Assembly (NCBI GenBank): GCA_002432715.1
Contig: DJGJ01000052.1
Location: 1 to 43,120, forward strand
Direction of reading: 5' to 3'
From: Sphaerochaeta sp. UBA5849
GTDB lineage: Bacteria; Spirochaetota; Spirochaetia; Sphaerochaetales; Sphaerochaetaceae
Length of the DNA: 43,120 nucleotides
The notes under the pieces are model-generated. The model was given only the letters and a program-made list of their open reading frames with translations. It searched no databases and had not been told where the DNA came from. The translations under genes and the position numbers were made by a program. Of the stretch, positions 8,823 to 16,624 are shown in pieces. Every line of letters starts with the position of its first letter. Within the stretch, counting starts at the first letter, position 1.

Positions 8823-9464
8823 CTAAAGAAACTGTTGTTGCAATACTTGAACAATTCCGGTATATGTCAATAGCTTATAGGCAATGCTCCACATGACCAG
8901 AAAAATTGCACCGTTGAGGATTCTCCAGGTGATGGTTTTCTTAAACAGAGGTGCAAGAAGCGTCGAACCGTATGCCAAGGTAAAGAACCAGATACATGAC
9001 ATGGTCATCGCCCCGCCTCCGAAGAGCAGCCGACCGGCTCCTTCGTAGGTTGCACTGATTCCCCCCAAGAGAACTACGGTATCGAGGTAGACGTGTGGAT
9101 TGAGCAGCGTAATCGCCAAGGTCGTCAGGATGACCTGCTTTCGGCTTACAATCCCTACTTCGGATTCCTGCAATCGCTGTCCAGCTTGGAATGCCGAGAA
9201 CAGGCTCTTAAGACCGTAGAAGAAAAGAAACAACGCTCCCATCCCGGCAGCAATGCCCAGCAGCTTCGGTGATTGTTCGATCAGGCTGCCCATGCCGGCA
9301 ACACCGGCAGAAATAAGCAGGGCATCGCAGAACGTGCAGATGAGAGCGACAACAAAGCGATGTTGTTTACGTATTCCTTGGGTAAGCACGAAGGCGTTTT
9401 GGGCACCGATTGCGATGATCAAGCCTGCACCGGTGGCCATACCGGTAAAGAAAGGTAGTTCCAT
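8823..9464 (-). CDS. LysE/ArgO-family amino-acid exporter
   Basis: Inner-membrane exporter of 213 residues with about six spans. The N-terminal family signature AIGAQNAFVLTQGI is intact, followed by CTFCDALLISAG and, in the middle, LLNPHVYLDTVVLLGG, which is characteristic of LysE and ArgO. Members export basic amino acids such as lysine and arginine. The ATG at 9464 is preferred over the upstream in-frame TTG at 9500 because family proteins begin close to the first helix, although neither has a good ribosome binding site. It stands alone on the reverse strand between the lacI promoter and a divergent VOC gene. Confidence 0.85.
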   Translation of the reverse strand: MELPFFTGMATGAGLIIAIGAQNAFVLTQGIRKQHRFVVALICTFCDALLISAGVAGMGSLIEQSPKLLGIAAGMGALFLFFYGLKSLFSAFQAGQRLQESEVGIVSRKQVILTTLAITLLNPHVYLDTVVLLGGISATYEGAGRLLFGGGAMTMSCIWFFTLAYGSTLLAPLFKKTITWRILNGAIFLVMWSIAYKLLTYTGIVQVLQQQFL

Positions 9465-9598
9465 GCCGGTCAGGGTAGTCAAAACCCTGAATTTTTGCAA
9501 AGCATTCTGAGAAAATAGTGGAAAGATTCAAAAAACTCATGAAGCAGAGGGTGCACTAAGAACACTGAACGCCTATACTGTACCCAAGGAGGGAAGCC

Positions 9599-9988
9599 AT
9601 GCCTACTTTTCAGGATTTGATTCTCGGGCTCCAACACATCGGCATTCCGACCCATTCACTGGAAAAGACCATCGACTTCTACCAGAGTCTGGGTTTCTCG
9701 ATCATCCATGCCCCTCTGCATGATCACAAGAGGGTTGCATTCCTCAAGTTGGGGGATGTAGTCATTGAAGCATACGAAAGCGACGAGACAGCCGCCCACA
9801 CCGGTGCCATCGACCACTTCGCACTGAATGTGAGCGACATACAGGCAACCTATCGTGAGATACGGGCTCTAGGCTATCAGGAACTGGAGAACGGCATCCA
9901 GACGCTCCCCTTCTTCAGCCATGGAGTGAGCTACTTTACCATCCAAGGACCGAATGCAGAAAAGGTAGAGTTCGCTCAGTATTTATAA
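9599..9988 (+). CDS. VOC-superfamily (glyoxalase-like) protein
   Basis: Small cytoplasmic protein of 129 residues with two beta-alpha-beta-beta-beta modules of the vicinal oxygen chelate fold. The four classical metal-ligand positions are filled: His13 (LQHIGI), Glu57 (VVIEAYE), His73 (IDHFALNV) and Glu124 (EKVEFAQ), so it is probably an active metalloenzyme of the glyoxalase I / methylmalonyl-CoA epimerase type. The substrate is not evident. AAGGAGGG precedes the ATG by five bases and a TATACT -10-like box lies at 9574-9579. Its last 13 bases overlap the end of the convergent GyrI-like pseudogene. Confidence 0.85.
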   Translation: MPTFQDLILGLQHIGIPTHSLEKTIDFYQSLGFSIIHAPLHDHKRVAFLKLGDVVIEAYESDETAAHTGAIDHFALNVSDIQATYREIRALGYQELENGIQTLPFFSHGVSYFTIQGPNAEKVEFAQYL

Positions 9989-10390
9989 GCATCCACCGCT
10001 TTGGCAATCGGATGGCGAATGACTGTCTTTTGGTTCGACCCCTCCACCTTTCTTGGAGCGGAGAGATAGATTTCATGATGGAGCCGGGTATCGGAAAAAT
10101 CCAGCTGGTAGTTCCGGGTGGCAAGAAATGCATGCATTCTCTCCACCGTTTGAGGTTCGTCGTAGGAGCCGAGGTGAAGAGCCTGTACTCACACCCCCTC
10201 CTGGTACCATAAGCCTTCCAACCAAGAGACGACATAGTCGAAGTATCCATCCATGTGATGGTCTCCCTTCCTGCTCATTTTCAGCGTATAGGCTACGACA
10301 TAGAGCATTTCCACGCTTCTTTGATACTTGCCCCGTGCTTTGTGATGGCTGATAGAATGCTTTGTATTCTTTTTTAAAATCGAATGGCAT
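9976..10390 (-). pseudogene. GyrI-like small-molecule-binding domain protein, decayed
   Basis: Reverse-strand remains of the GyrI-like domain family that starts MPFDFKKEYK. The start is intact: ATG at 10390 with GGAGGG upstream, then MPFDFKKEYKAFYQPSQ. The frame then shifts and about 25 family residues are missing, resuming at RGKYQRSVEMLYVVAYTLKM and running to WLEGLWYQEGV. There a TGA occurs and about 45 residues of the usual central part are absent. The same frame then continues with VQALHLGSYDEPQTVERMHA, TRLHHEIYLSAPRK and TVIRHPIAKAVDAYKY to the normal end. Two internal deletions and a stop make a functional product very unlikely. Deletion sizes are judged against my memory of the family. 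Confidence 0.8.
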
Positions 10391-10524
10391 ACGCCCTCCC
10401 TGTGGACTGCGGATGCTCTGATGCACTCAAATACTACACCATAATTGAATCATGTCCTTTACTATTTTCAACCTCCGCTTGCATACTATCCTCGATGCCA
10501 CACACGATAAGGATGATTGAGAAG

Positions 10525-11328
10525 ATGGAAAAAGATATACTGACCTTGCTGGTCATCAAAATCGGCCAAAGTGCTTTCAGGGCAAAAGACTTGGCAAGCG
10601 GGAACATTGTTTCGGTAAAGAGTACAAAATCCTATGAAATCGCTGAATGCGACACTGTTACGCTTGAAGTAACCAAAGAGTGGCAGTTCAAGAAAACCAC
10701 CTACATCAGCGGAGAAGTACTCAGTCATCATTTTGATATGCAGGCACTTGATATCCCAGGCCATGAGTATCATGCGGTAAGGTTGGTTTCAGCGACAGAG
10801 TGGTATGAGCCGTATGAATTGAAGGGATTCATTGGAGAGTGCCTGAGAGGCGGAAAGAGAATGTCCTACGCCATGGAGGACTATACCGGGTATGGTTTTT
10901 ACCAACCCGATTGTGATCCCGTCATAGAAGCCAATGAGAGTGAAACACCAATCATGCAATATGACAAGCTTGCTAAACTCTGGGAAGACTATCCACTCTG
11001 CATCGATGCATTGGCTCATATGGCGTATGTGTATTTTCGAGGCCACCGTTTCCTCCGCAATGCCGAAAACTGCCTGAAAACAGCTATCCATATTGCTGAA
11101 AAGAATTTCCCTCCACACCTTGACGGCATCTTTCTCTGGTCCGAATTGAACAATCGTCCCTACTTGAGGTCTCTCCACGGTCTGTGTCTGGTAGAATGGA
11201 GGATGGGCAACTTTGCTGAAGCAGAACAAATTGCACGAAAAATGCTTCGTCTGAACCCTCCAGACAACCAAGGTGCACGCTTTCTTATCGAGCAAATCAT
11301 GAAAGGTGAACCTTGGACTGAAGACTGA
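10525..11328 (+). CDS. TPR-like protein of unknown function
   Basis: Soluble protein of 267 residues from the chosen start. The C-terminal half reads as tetratricopeptide-like helices: WEDYPLCIDALAHMAYVY (about residues 150-170), then NRPYLRSLHGLCLVEWRMGN and AEQIARKMLRLNPPDNQGAR, a pattern found in several bacterial TPR proteins. The N-terminal half (about residues 1-90) is a beta-rich domain I do not recognise. The frame is open upstream to 10384, but I favour the ATG at 10525, with AAGGA about 11 bases before it; ATG 10513 is the alternative. It is divergent from the GyrI-like pseudogene and converges on the IIC-like gene. No function can be assigned. Confidence 0.7.
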   Translation: MEKDILTLLVIKIGQSAFRAKDLASGNIVSVKSTKSYEIAECDTVTLEVTKEWQFKKTTYISGEVLSHHFDMQALDIPGHEYHAVRLVSATEWYEPYELKGFIGECLRGGKRMSYAMEDYTGYGFYQPDCDPVIEANESETPIMQYDKLAKLWEDYPLCIDALAHMAYVYFRGHRFLRNAENCLKTAIHIAEKNFPPHLDGIFLWSELNNRPYLRSLHGLCLVEWRMGNFAEAEQIARKMLRLNPPDNQGARFLIEQIMKGEPWTED

Positions 11329-11379
11329 ACTGTACCTATGCCATCCTCATTTCTGCAACAGCATGTCCCCATCCTTGAT

Positions 11380-12387
11380 TCAACCCTTCTTGCGCATGAA
11401 GGTGCTGATAAGCAGGGTGACGACGGCAGGAAGGATGAAGTGCATCAAGAGTATGACCGGCAGGGATTGAGGACCCATGACAGCAACAGCATTGAACTGA
11501 CCGACCAGACCGCTTGTGCCCATGCCGGCTCCTGCGCTGTTGTTTTCCATCTTGAATACCATGGTACTTACCGGACCGAGTATGGCCGCCGTCAAGGTCG
11601 GCGGTATCCAAATCAAAGGGTTGTTCCAGATATTGGGAATCTGAAGCATGCTGGTTCCCAGTCCTTGACTGATAAGTCCGCCCAGTTTGTTTTCTCGATA
11701 GGAGCTCACGGCAAATCCAATCATCTGACAGCTGCAACCAACGACTGCAGCCCCTGCTGCGAGTCCATCGATGCCGAGGCTGATACAGATGGCCGCACTG
11801 CTGATGGGAAGCGTCAGCACCATTCCCACCACCGTAGACACAAGGATTCCCATGGGAAGTGGATACAGGGTGGTCAACAGGTTGATGAAAGAACCCAAAG
11901 ATGTCATCAGGGCTGCTATCGGAGGGGCTATGAAATGACCGACCAAGCCGCCCCCCACTATGGTTGCAAGGGGGACAACTATAATGTCCACGCCGGTCTT
12001 TCCGACAACTTTCTTGGAAATCTCGGCACCGGCCAAAGCAGCCAGCATTGCACCAAAGGGTTCACCCAGGACTACTTTCACCAGAGAGGCCCCCTCTCCC
12101 AGCACAAAGGTTCCCGCTCCTACAGCTCCTGCTACAGCACTGCAAAGCACGCCCAACATGGGGGCTTTCACAGCCAGGGCTACGCCCACACCAATGGCCG
12201 GCCCGGTCAGGTATTGGGCGACAAGCCCGATCTGCTCCAAAAGCTGCCAACCACTGTAATGTCCGATTTGCTTGATGATAAGACCGATGATCAAGGAGGC
12301 AAACAAGCCTTGAGCCATTCCGCTCAACACCTGGGTGATGTACACACCCACCCCCCTGCCATGGTGAGAAGTCTTGCCTTCCGCCAT
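11380..12387 (-). CDS. PTS transporter subunit IIC-like membrane protein
   Basis: Very hydrophobic protein of 335 residues with about eight to ten spans, matching the PTS_EIIC_2 type family: glycine-rich helices with GPAIGVGVALAVKAP, GTFVLGEGASLVKVV, PLATIVGGGLVGHFIAPP and the tail NNSAGAGMGTSGLVGQ. The family is annotated as a phosphotransferase-system IIC component, but no IIA or IIB gene is nearby, so PTS-dependent sugar transport is not demonstrated. The frame is open to 12438; the ATG at 12387 is chosen because GGGAG lies six bases upstream. It is divergent from the DAACS symporter gene. Confidence 0.8.
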   Translation of the reverse strand: MAEGKTSHHGRGVGVYITQVLSGMAQGLFASLIIGLIIKQIGHYSGWQLLEQIGLVAQYLTGPAIGVGVALAVKAPMLGVLCSAVAGAVGAGTFVLGEGASLVKVVLGEPFGAMLAALAGAEISKKVVGKTGVDIIVVPLATIVGGGLVGHFIAPPIAALMTSLGSFINLLTTLYPLPMGILVSTVVGMVLTLPISSAAICISLGIDGLAAGAAVVGCSCQMIGFAVSSYRENKLGGLISQGLGTSMLQIPNIWNNPLIWIPPTLTAAILGPVSTMVFKMENNSAGAGMGTSGLVGQFNAVAVMGPQSLPVILLMHFILPAVVTLLISTFMRKKG

Positions 12388-12544
12388 AGAGAGCTCCCAT
12401 AGAATTGGATTTGGTGGATGACTTGTCAGCTGCAACAACCGTAGCGTTGCACCAGGCCTCCGTTGGTCCCGACTATACCAAGTGAGGGAAATTTAGTAAA
12501 GGTCACTCTCCTGCATTCCTTTCCATCCTTCGGTTGCAAGGCAC

Positions 12545-12573
12545 TTGACACTGTCTTCATCTTATTTCATACT
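12545..12573 (+). promoter_or_regulatory. Promoter of the DAACS symporter with overlapping inverted repeat
   Basis: A perfect -35 TTGACA (12545-12550) and -10 CATACT (12568-12573) with 17-base spacing. An inverted repeat ATACTAT (12569-12575) / ATAGTAT (12589-12595) covers the -10 box and start region and could be a repressor site. Confidence 0.6.
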
Positions 12574-12614
12574 ATTTCTATAGACTTTATAGTATTTCAA
12601 ATAAGGGGAAATAT

Positions 12615-13961
12615 ATGAGTGTAGTTCTTTGGCTGGGAGTATTCGCACTCTTTCTGGTATCGTTGATTGTGATGGCAAAGCGTTTTACTATTCCGTTCTC
12701 GGTACGTGTTTTCGTTTCATTGATTCTCGGGACCCTGTTTGGCCTGTCTCTCTTCTTCTTTGCCGAAACTTCGGTATCGCAGGAAGTCCGACGATGGACA
12801 GCACTTGTCGGCAACGGATACGTCGACTTCTTGCGCATGCTGATCATCCCCTTGGTCCCGACAAGCATCATTGCAGGCCTTTTGAGACTGAGCAATACCG
12901 CCGAACTTAAAAAACTGGGAGTGAGAACGATTGGACTCTTTCTCTTTACTGCCACAATTGCGGGCATTATCGGGCTGGTGGTAGGTTCCCTGTTTTCGGT
13001 GGGAAGCGGCATGGTCGTGGGAGAACTCGCAAAGAGGGAGGCGAACACCATCGGCAATCTCTTCGCCCAGTTCAGGGCTTTCATCCCTTCCAATCCTGTT
13101 CGCTCGGCTTCTGAAATGCAGATGATTCCCCTGGTAGTATTCTCGGTGCTTCTTGGTGTCGCAGCCATCACTGTTAAAACGAAACAACCAGAGAAAATCA
13201 AACCAATTGAGACACTGCTGGAGAGTTTTTTAGCCATAGTGATGCAGTTGACATCGATGGTCCTCAGCCTGACGCCCTATGGCGTACTTGGTCTTACTTC
13301 CTACTGGCTCTCAAGTACCGGCCTGTCTGCATTATTGCAGCTTGGACTCTTTGTCATTGCCATGATAGCCGCATGCTTGCTTCATATGGCATTGGTGTAT
13401 GGAGGCCTCGTCGCCACGACGGCAAAGATCAACCCCGTAAGGTTTTTCCGGGCTGCAAGCCCAGCCCTTCTCTTGGCCTTTTCCAGCCGCTCCAGCTTGG
13501 GTGCCCTGACGATGACCATCAGCACCATGAAAGGCCGCCTCAAAGTCAGCGACCGGGTTGCAAACTTTGTCGGTCCATTGGGAGCTGTCATGAATATGGA
13601 CGCCTGCGGAGGAATCTTTCCTGCGATGGTTGCAGTCTTTGCAGCAAACGCATTCGGTATCGACCTCACCCTCTCACAGTATGCATTGATCGTAGTAGTA
13701 TCGATCTTCGCCAGTCTTGGAAGTGCGGCAGTACCCATGGGAGCTACAGCGTTTACCATCATCACCCTCACTACAGTAGGACTACCGATGGAAGCGGTTG
13801 GTTTGGTAGCAGGTGTAGACTTTTTGGTTGATATGTTCCGGACCATGACCAATGTAGCCGGCGATTTGACTACCTCGGTGGTTGTGGCCAATTCCCTCGG
13901 AGAGTTCGATAAAAACGCTTTTGAAGCACAGGATTTGAAAACAGAGCTGGCATTTGCATAA
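12615..13961 (+). CDS. DAACS-family dicarboxylate/amino-acid:cation symporter (TcyP-like)
   Basis: Inner-membrane symporter of 448 residues with eight spans and two re-entrant loops. The signatures are FLRMLIIPLVPTSIIAGLL, the serine-rich loop LLAFSSRSSLGAL (HP1-like), GAVMNMDACGGIFPAM (TM7, equivalent to the NMDGT cation motif) and DMFRTMTNVAGDLTTSVVVA (TM8). The exact forms recall the cystine transporters TcyP/YdjN more than glutamate carriers; the substrate assignment is tentative. AAGGGGAA precedes the ATG and there is a strong promoter upstream. The gene ends in a hairpin shared with the convergent alkyltransferase-like gene. Confidence 0.85.
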   Translation: MSVVLWLGVFALFLVSLIVMAKRFTIPFSVRVFVSLILGTLFGLSLFFFAETSVSQEVRRWTALVGNGYVDFLRMLIIPLVPTSIIAGLLRLSNTAELKKLGVRTIGLFLFTATIAGIIGLVVGSLFSVGSGMVVGELAKREANTIGNLFAQFRAFIPSNPVRSASEMQMIPLVVFSVLLGVAAITVKTKQPEKIKPIETLLESFLAIVMQLTSMVLSLTPYGVLGLTSYWLSSTGLSALLQLGLFVIAMIAACLLHMALVYGGLVATTAKINPVRFFRAASPALLLAFSSRSSLGALTMTISTMKGRLKVSDRVANFVGPLGAVMNMDACGGIFPAMVAVFAANAFGIDLTLSQYALIVVVSIFASLGSAAVPMGATAFTIITLTTVGLPMEAVGLVAGVDFLVDMFRTMTNVAGDLTTSVVVANSLGEFDKNAFEAQDLKTELAFA

Positions 13962-13967
13962 TACAAG

Positions 13968-14010
13968 ATACGCTTGGGACGGAGATCAGGATTCTCCATT
14001 CCAAGCGTAT
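13968..14010. terminator. Bidirectional hairpin between convergent genes
   Basis: ATACGCTTGG (13968-13977) pairs with CCAAGCGTAT (14001-14010), with a second inner stem GGAGA (13981-13985) / TCTCC (13993-13997). It begins seven bases after the symporter stop and covers the last codons of the reverse-strand gene. The reverse-strand side is followed by CTTGTATTAT; the plus side lacks a U-run, so terminator strength is uncertain. Confidence 0.5.
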
Positions 14011-14303
14011 AGCTTCATGTCGATTCTCCCGTTATGCAAGAACACAATACCTTCGCTTTCCAGCATGGCTCGCTGCAGTTCTGCAAAGTTTGGATTCGGC
14101 AACGATCCATCGGATTTGACCATTCTATGCCAGGGAAGTTCCTCTGGACAGCCGGCCATGGCCCACCCTACAGTTCTTGCCCGCCTAAGGTCGCCCAGCA
14201 TGCCAGCAATCTGGCCGTAGGTACCGACTTTACCTGCGGGGATACGGGAGACCAGTTCATACACCTGGGCGAAAAACGTTGCTATACAAACCTCTTGTGT
14301 CAT
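13986..14303 (-). CDS. Alkyltransferase-like (ATL) DNA-damage binding protein
   Basis: A 105-residue protein of the MGMT DNA-binding domain family. The recognition region is clear: VSRIPAGKVGTYGQIAGMLG (about 19-38) with Tyr29, Arg42 (the base-flipping arginine position) in RRARTVGWAM, then LPWHRMV. In true O6-methylguanine methyltransferases the last motif is PCHRV with the alkyl-accepting cysteine; here position 58 is tryptophan. This marks an ATL protein, which binds O6-alkylguanine and hands it to nucleotide excision repair rather than repairing it itself. No good ribosome binding site is visible. Its terminal codons lie inside the shared hairpin. Confidence 0.88.
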   Translation of the reverse strand: MTQEVCIATFFAQVYELVSRIPAGKVGTYGQIAGMLGDLRRARTVGWAMAGCPEELPWHRMVKSDGSLPNPNFAELQRAMLESEGIVFLHNGRIDMKLYAWNGES

Positions 14304-14376
14304 TGTACACCGATTTCAGACCAACAATGCAAACAGGATTGAAGGCACCCCAGGCCCACATTACTTTTTCTTTCTC

Positions 14377-14943
14377 CTATACCCTCAACAAACCTCGACA
14401 CCCCCGTGATGCATAATAGGAGTCAACTCCGTTGTGGTAGATGAACACCCGGCCATATCGGCTATCACCGAAAAGGGCTCCTCCAAGGTCTCTCATCGCC
14501 TCGGGGGTTCGAATCCAACTCGAAGATTTCACATCAAAAACCCCGACAGCCTGGAGGCTTCGATACTGCTGCTCATCCAGCAGTTCTATTCCCATAGTTT
14601 CAGCCAGGCCGCACGCACTGCCGCTCGGGGGGTTCTTTTTTCGTTTCTCAAGGGCAATTTCGTCATAGCAGAGACTTCTGCGACCAAGAGGACTCTCGAC
14701 AGAGCAATCGACGAACACGTATGCGTCTGTAACTTTATCGTAACCGATTACATCAGGCTCTCCGCCGGTGCGCTCCATCTCTGAAAGAGCGTACAGCTTC
14801 TGTGGCTGGGTCATCAGACGCTGTTCGACAGCAGTCCAGGAAAGTCCCTCATGACGGTTCATATACTGAAGAAACCTCGCCTTGAGCAGGGCAAGGAGTG
14901 TTGTCTGTTGCTCATTTGACAATGTGGCATGGGTTGTATTCAT
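14377..14943 (-). CDS. DUF4256 domain protein
   Basis: Soluble protein of 188 residues that fits the DUF4256 family over its whole length: an RFLQYMNRHEGLSW start, LSEMERTGGEPDVIGYD, VFVDCSVESPLGRRSLCYD, ALEKRKKNPP, then the C-terminal block FDVKSSSW, LGGALFGDSRYGRVFIYHNG and YYASRGCRG. Many conserved polar residues suggest an enzyme, but the family has no known function. The start at 14943 is chosen because AGGAGG ends six bases upstream; the frame continues to 14973. A doubtful short reading frame overlaps its start. Confidence 0.88.
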   Translation of the reverse strand: MNTTHATLSNEQQTTLLALLKARFLQYMNRHEGLSWTAVEQRLMTQPQKLYALSEMERTGGEPDVIGYDKVTDAYVFVDCSVESPLGRRSLCYDEIALEKRKKNPPSGSACGLAETMGIELLDEQQYRSLQAVGVFDVKSSSWIRTPEAMRDLGGALFGDSRYGRVFIYHNGVDSYYASRGCRGLLRV

Positions 14944-15130
14944 ACACTGCCTCCTCGCTTTTACGGCTTCCATGGTACTTATATCCTAGTTTTTTACTCA
15001 AGATACTCACCAAGTACTGAAGCGTGTTCGTAATCGTATTGAGGTTCCCCAGATCCCCCGCTTTCTTGGAAAGTTTGCATGTGAGGACGTATTCATCCCG
15101 GCAGCCAGCTGACACCAAGCAATGGTTCAA
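14912..15130 (-). CDS. Possible small protein, doubtful
   Basis: Between the DUF2179 and DUF4256 genes, a reverse-strand frame gives about 72 residues from a TTG at 15130 preceded by AGGGG. Its middle (DEYVLTCKLSKKAGDLGNLN, then NTLQYLVSILSKKLG) reads like an ordinary soluble protein. The last 32 bases overlap the DUF4256 start in another frame, and its start codon and family are unsupported. It may be a remnant of a longer gene. Confidence 0.25.
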   Translation of the reverse strand: MNHCLVSAGCRDEYVLTCKLSKKAGDLGNLNTITNTLQYLVSILSKKLGYKYHGSRKSEEAVYEYNPCHIVK

Positions 15131-15155
15131 GTCCCCTGCTTTGCCGTAAGCGTTC

Positions 15156-15692
15156 CTATTTTCTGGAAATGTATCCACCACTGATGATCTTGGAGTCGTT
15201 GACTACGACAACGGCCCCTGGCAACATGGTGTTTACGAGGTTTACCGCCTCTGCAATACGCTTGCGTTTGAGATGCAGCATCAAAATGTCACGGTTGCCG
15301 TTGCGGCCCGTACCCTTTACGACTGTCACCGCAAAGTTGTCCTTGCGAAGGGTGTCTGCCAGCTCAACACTCGACGGCCCTTCAGGCACGATGACTTGGA
15401 TCGAACTGAGGCCGAAGGCAAGCTTGTCCTCGAACCACGAGCCCATGTAATTGCCGACGGCAAAAGCAAGAGCAAAAACAATCATCCTCATGGGGTCTTC
15501 CTGGAACCCATCCAGAACAGTCCCAGTTATCAAGAGCCATAAGCCGCTATCGAAAAAAGCAACTATGGTTCCCTTGACCCGTTCTCCCCGGTTGATGAGA
15601 ACCATGCGGATCGTAGACACCGTTACTTCCAATATTTTCCCAAAAAAGATGATGACATAAATCCAAATGCCCAAGTCGTCCAAGAACTCCAT
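15156..15692 (-). CDS. DUF2179 / UPF0316 family membrane protein
   Basis: A 178-residue protein with three predicted membrane helices in the first 85 residues (IWIYVIIFFGKILEV, then VAFFDSGLWLLITGTVL, then MIVFALAFAVGNYMG) and a cytoplasmic C-terminal domain of about 85 residues that includes the DUF2179 fold (TLRKDNFAVTVVKGTGRNG, ILMLHLKRKRI). The segment EVTVSTIRMVLINRGER is characteristic of UPF0316. DUF2179 domains in other membrane proteins are ligand-sensing; the function here is unknown. AAGGAG lies five bases before the ATG. Confidence 0.88.
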   Translation of the reverse strand: MEFLDDLGIWIYVIIFFGKILEVTVSTIRMVLINRGERVKGTIVAFFDSGLWLLITGTVLDGFQEDPMRMIVFALAFAVGNYMGSWFEDKLAFGLSSIQVIVPEGPSSVELADTLRKDNFAVTVVKGTGRNGNRDILMLHLKRKRIAEAVNLVNTMLPGAVVVVNDSKIISGGYISRK

Positions 15693-15780
15693 ACCTACTC
15701 CTTCAGCGTAGCTACTCTATGCAAGTATAGATGAAGTCTGAATGAATTGGTAGTAAGTTTGAAGGAGGAAGGATATATCA

Positions 15781-15831
15781 ATGCACTGCACACGTTGCAC
15801 TCTTGCATACCCAAAGGCTGGAAATTGCTGA
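15781..15831 (+). CDS. Possible 16-residue cysteine-containing leader peptide
   Basis: In the gap 15693-15950 there is no normal gene. A very strong ribosome binding site, AAGGAGGAAGG (15761-15771), is followed after nine bases by an ATG opening a 16-codon frame, MHCTRCTLAYPKAGNC. Three cysteines in 16 residues are unusual. Nothing coding follows in the same orientation, so this may be a chance match or a remnant leader. Confidence 0.2.
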   Translation: MHCTRCTLAYPKAGNC

Positions 15832-15950
15832 CAGGCTGTATCCTGTTTCAAATAACGCAAACACGTCATAGTACTATCTGCCGTGCATCAGTTTGGTACA
15901 TCAAGGAAAAGGTGAAATGAAGCCAACCCGGTTTTACCTTCTTCTTCAAA

Positions 15951-16424
15951 TTATGGCTGCTGTCCTGTCTTACGAAGTGCACGGGGCCCAGCAACGGGAG
16001 ACTTCAGAGCCTCAACCACCGTTCCATCGTTGAGATCGAGCCTTTGCACCAGGTGGTCCAGGGCTTTCTCAGCCTCGAGGTATCCAAAGCGGATCATGGC
16101 CTACACAAGATTGCCTGCAAGGCATGGAATAACTTCCGACTTCCTTCCCCTCCAATTTTTGGGGTTGTACCCGCCATCTTCCAACTCCTCGGAGTTCTGA
16201 AGCAGGTGTAGAATCGACGGTTGGTCTGCTGACAGCAAGATTGTACCATCAGCTCGGACAAGTTCGGTACAAAACCGGCCTGCTATATTGTAGGCTTGGC
16301 TTGCAACACCCGATTGTCTTGATTCGGTCAGGGTATCATAGCGCACCGAAGGATAGTTCTCTTCCAACAACCACGCGAGAAGCTCTTCAGAAGCATAGGA
16401 GTGCCACTTGTTCATGTAAGACAT
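15951..16424 (-). pseudogene. Prenyltransferase/squalene-cyclase-repeat type protein, decayed
   Basis: The frame starts MSYMNKWHSYASEELLAWLLEENYPSVRYDTL (given in parts: SEELLAWLLEEN, then PSVRYDTL), which resembles a family of repeat proteins related to prenyltransferase/squalene-oxidase alpha-alpha toroids that begin with a WLLEEDxPxVRY segment. A later block EVIPCLAGNLV is followed by TAG at 16101-16103, where I expect Trp (TGG to TAG), and the same frame continues AMIRFGYLEAEKALDHLVQR to a TAA at 15951. Much of the family's middle and all of its C-terminal part are missing. It is downstream of the ArsR-type gene on the same strand. Family assignment is from memory of motif layout. Confidence 0.5.
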
Positions 16425-16614
16425 TGAAGGCCGATGAGGTGCTTGGCGTTTTCGAGCCCCTCATCAGCAGCAGCCTTGGAATGTAATAGGTAGCTCTGAC
16501 TTTCAAAGAGAACAACCCTGCCTCCATCTCAAAGGCAACCCACTCATCTGCTAAAGACTTGGAGCCTTGTCTTCGCCAAACACCAGCTGCCTCCTCAAGA
16601 TACTGTTCATGCAA
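16387..16614 (-). other. Unassigned reading frame before the pseudogene
   Basis: A 75-codon reverse-strand frame begins at a TTG ten bases after the ArsR-type stop and has codon use like its neighbours (EEAAGVWRRQGSKSLADEW, later ATYYIPRLLLMRGSK). It overlaps the pseudogene start in a different frame. I do not recognise it; it may be a fragment of another decayed gene. Confidence 0.25.
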
Positions 16615-16624
16615 CCATAGTGTT

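Noticed and set aside
10073..10426. 117-codon reverse-strand frame as a complete gene
   Set aside because: Only the first part matches the GyrI-like family; after the deletion point it runs in the wrong frame, while family sequence continues in another.
11338..12402. Long 354-codon plus-strand frame
   Set aside because: Antisense to the IIC-like membrane protein; its product is rich in His, Gln and Gly in a way typical of mirrored hydrophobic codons.
14505..14525. GGTTCGAATCC, a tRNA T-arm-like string
   Set aside because: It lies inside the DUF4256 gene; the flanking bases do not form a T-stem, and no acceptor, D or anticodon arms can be drawn.
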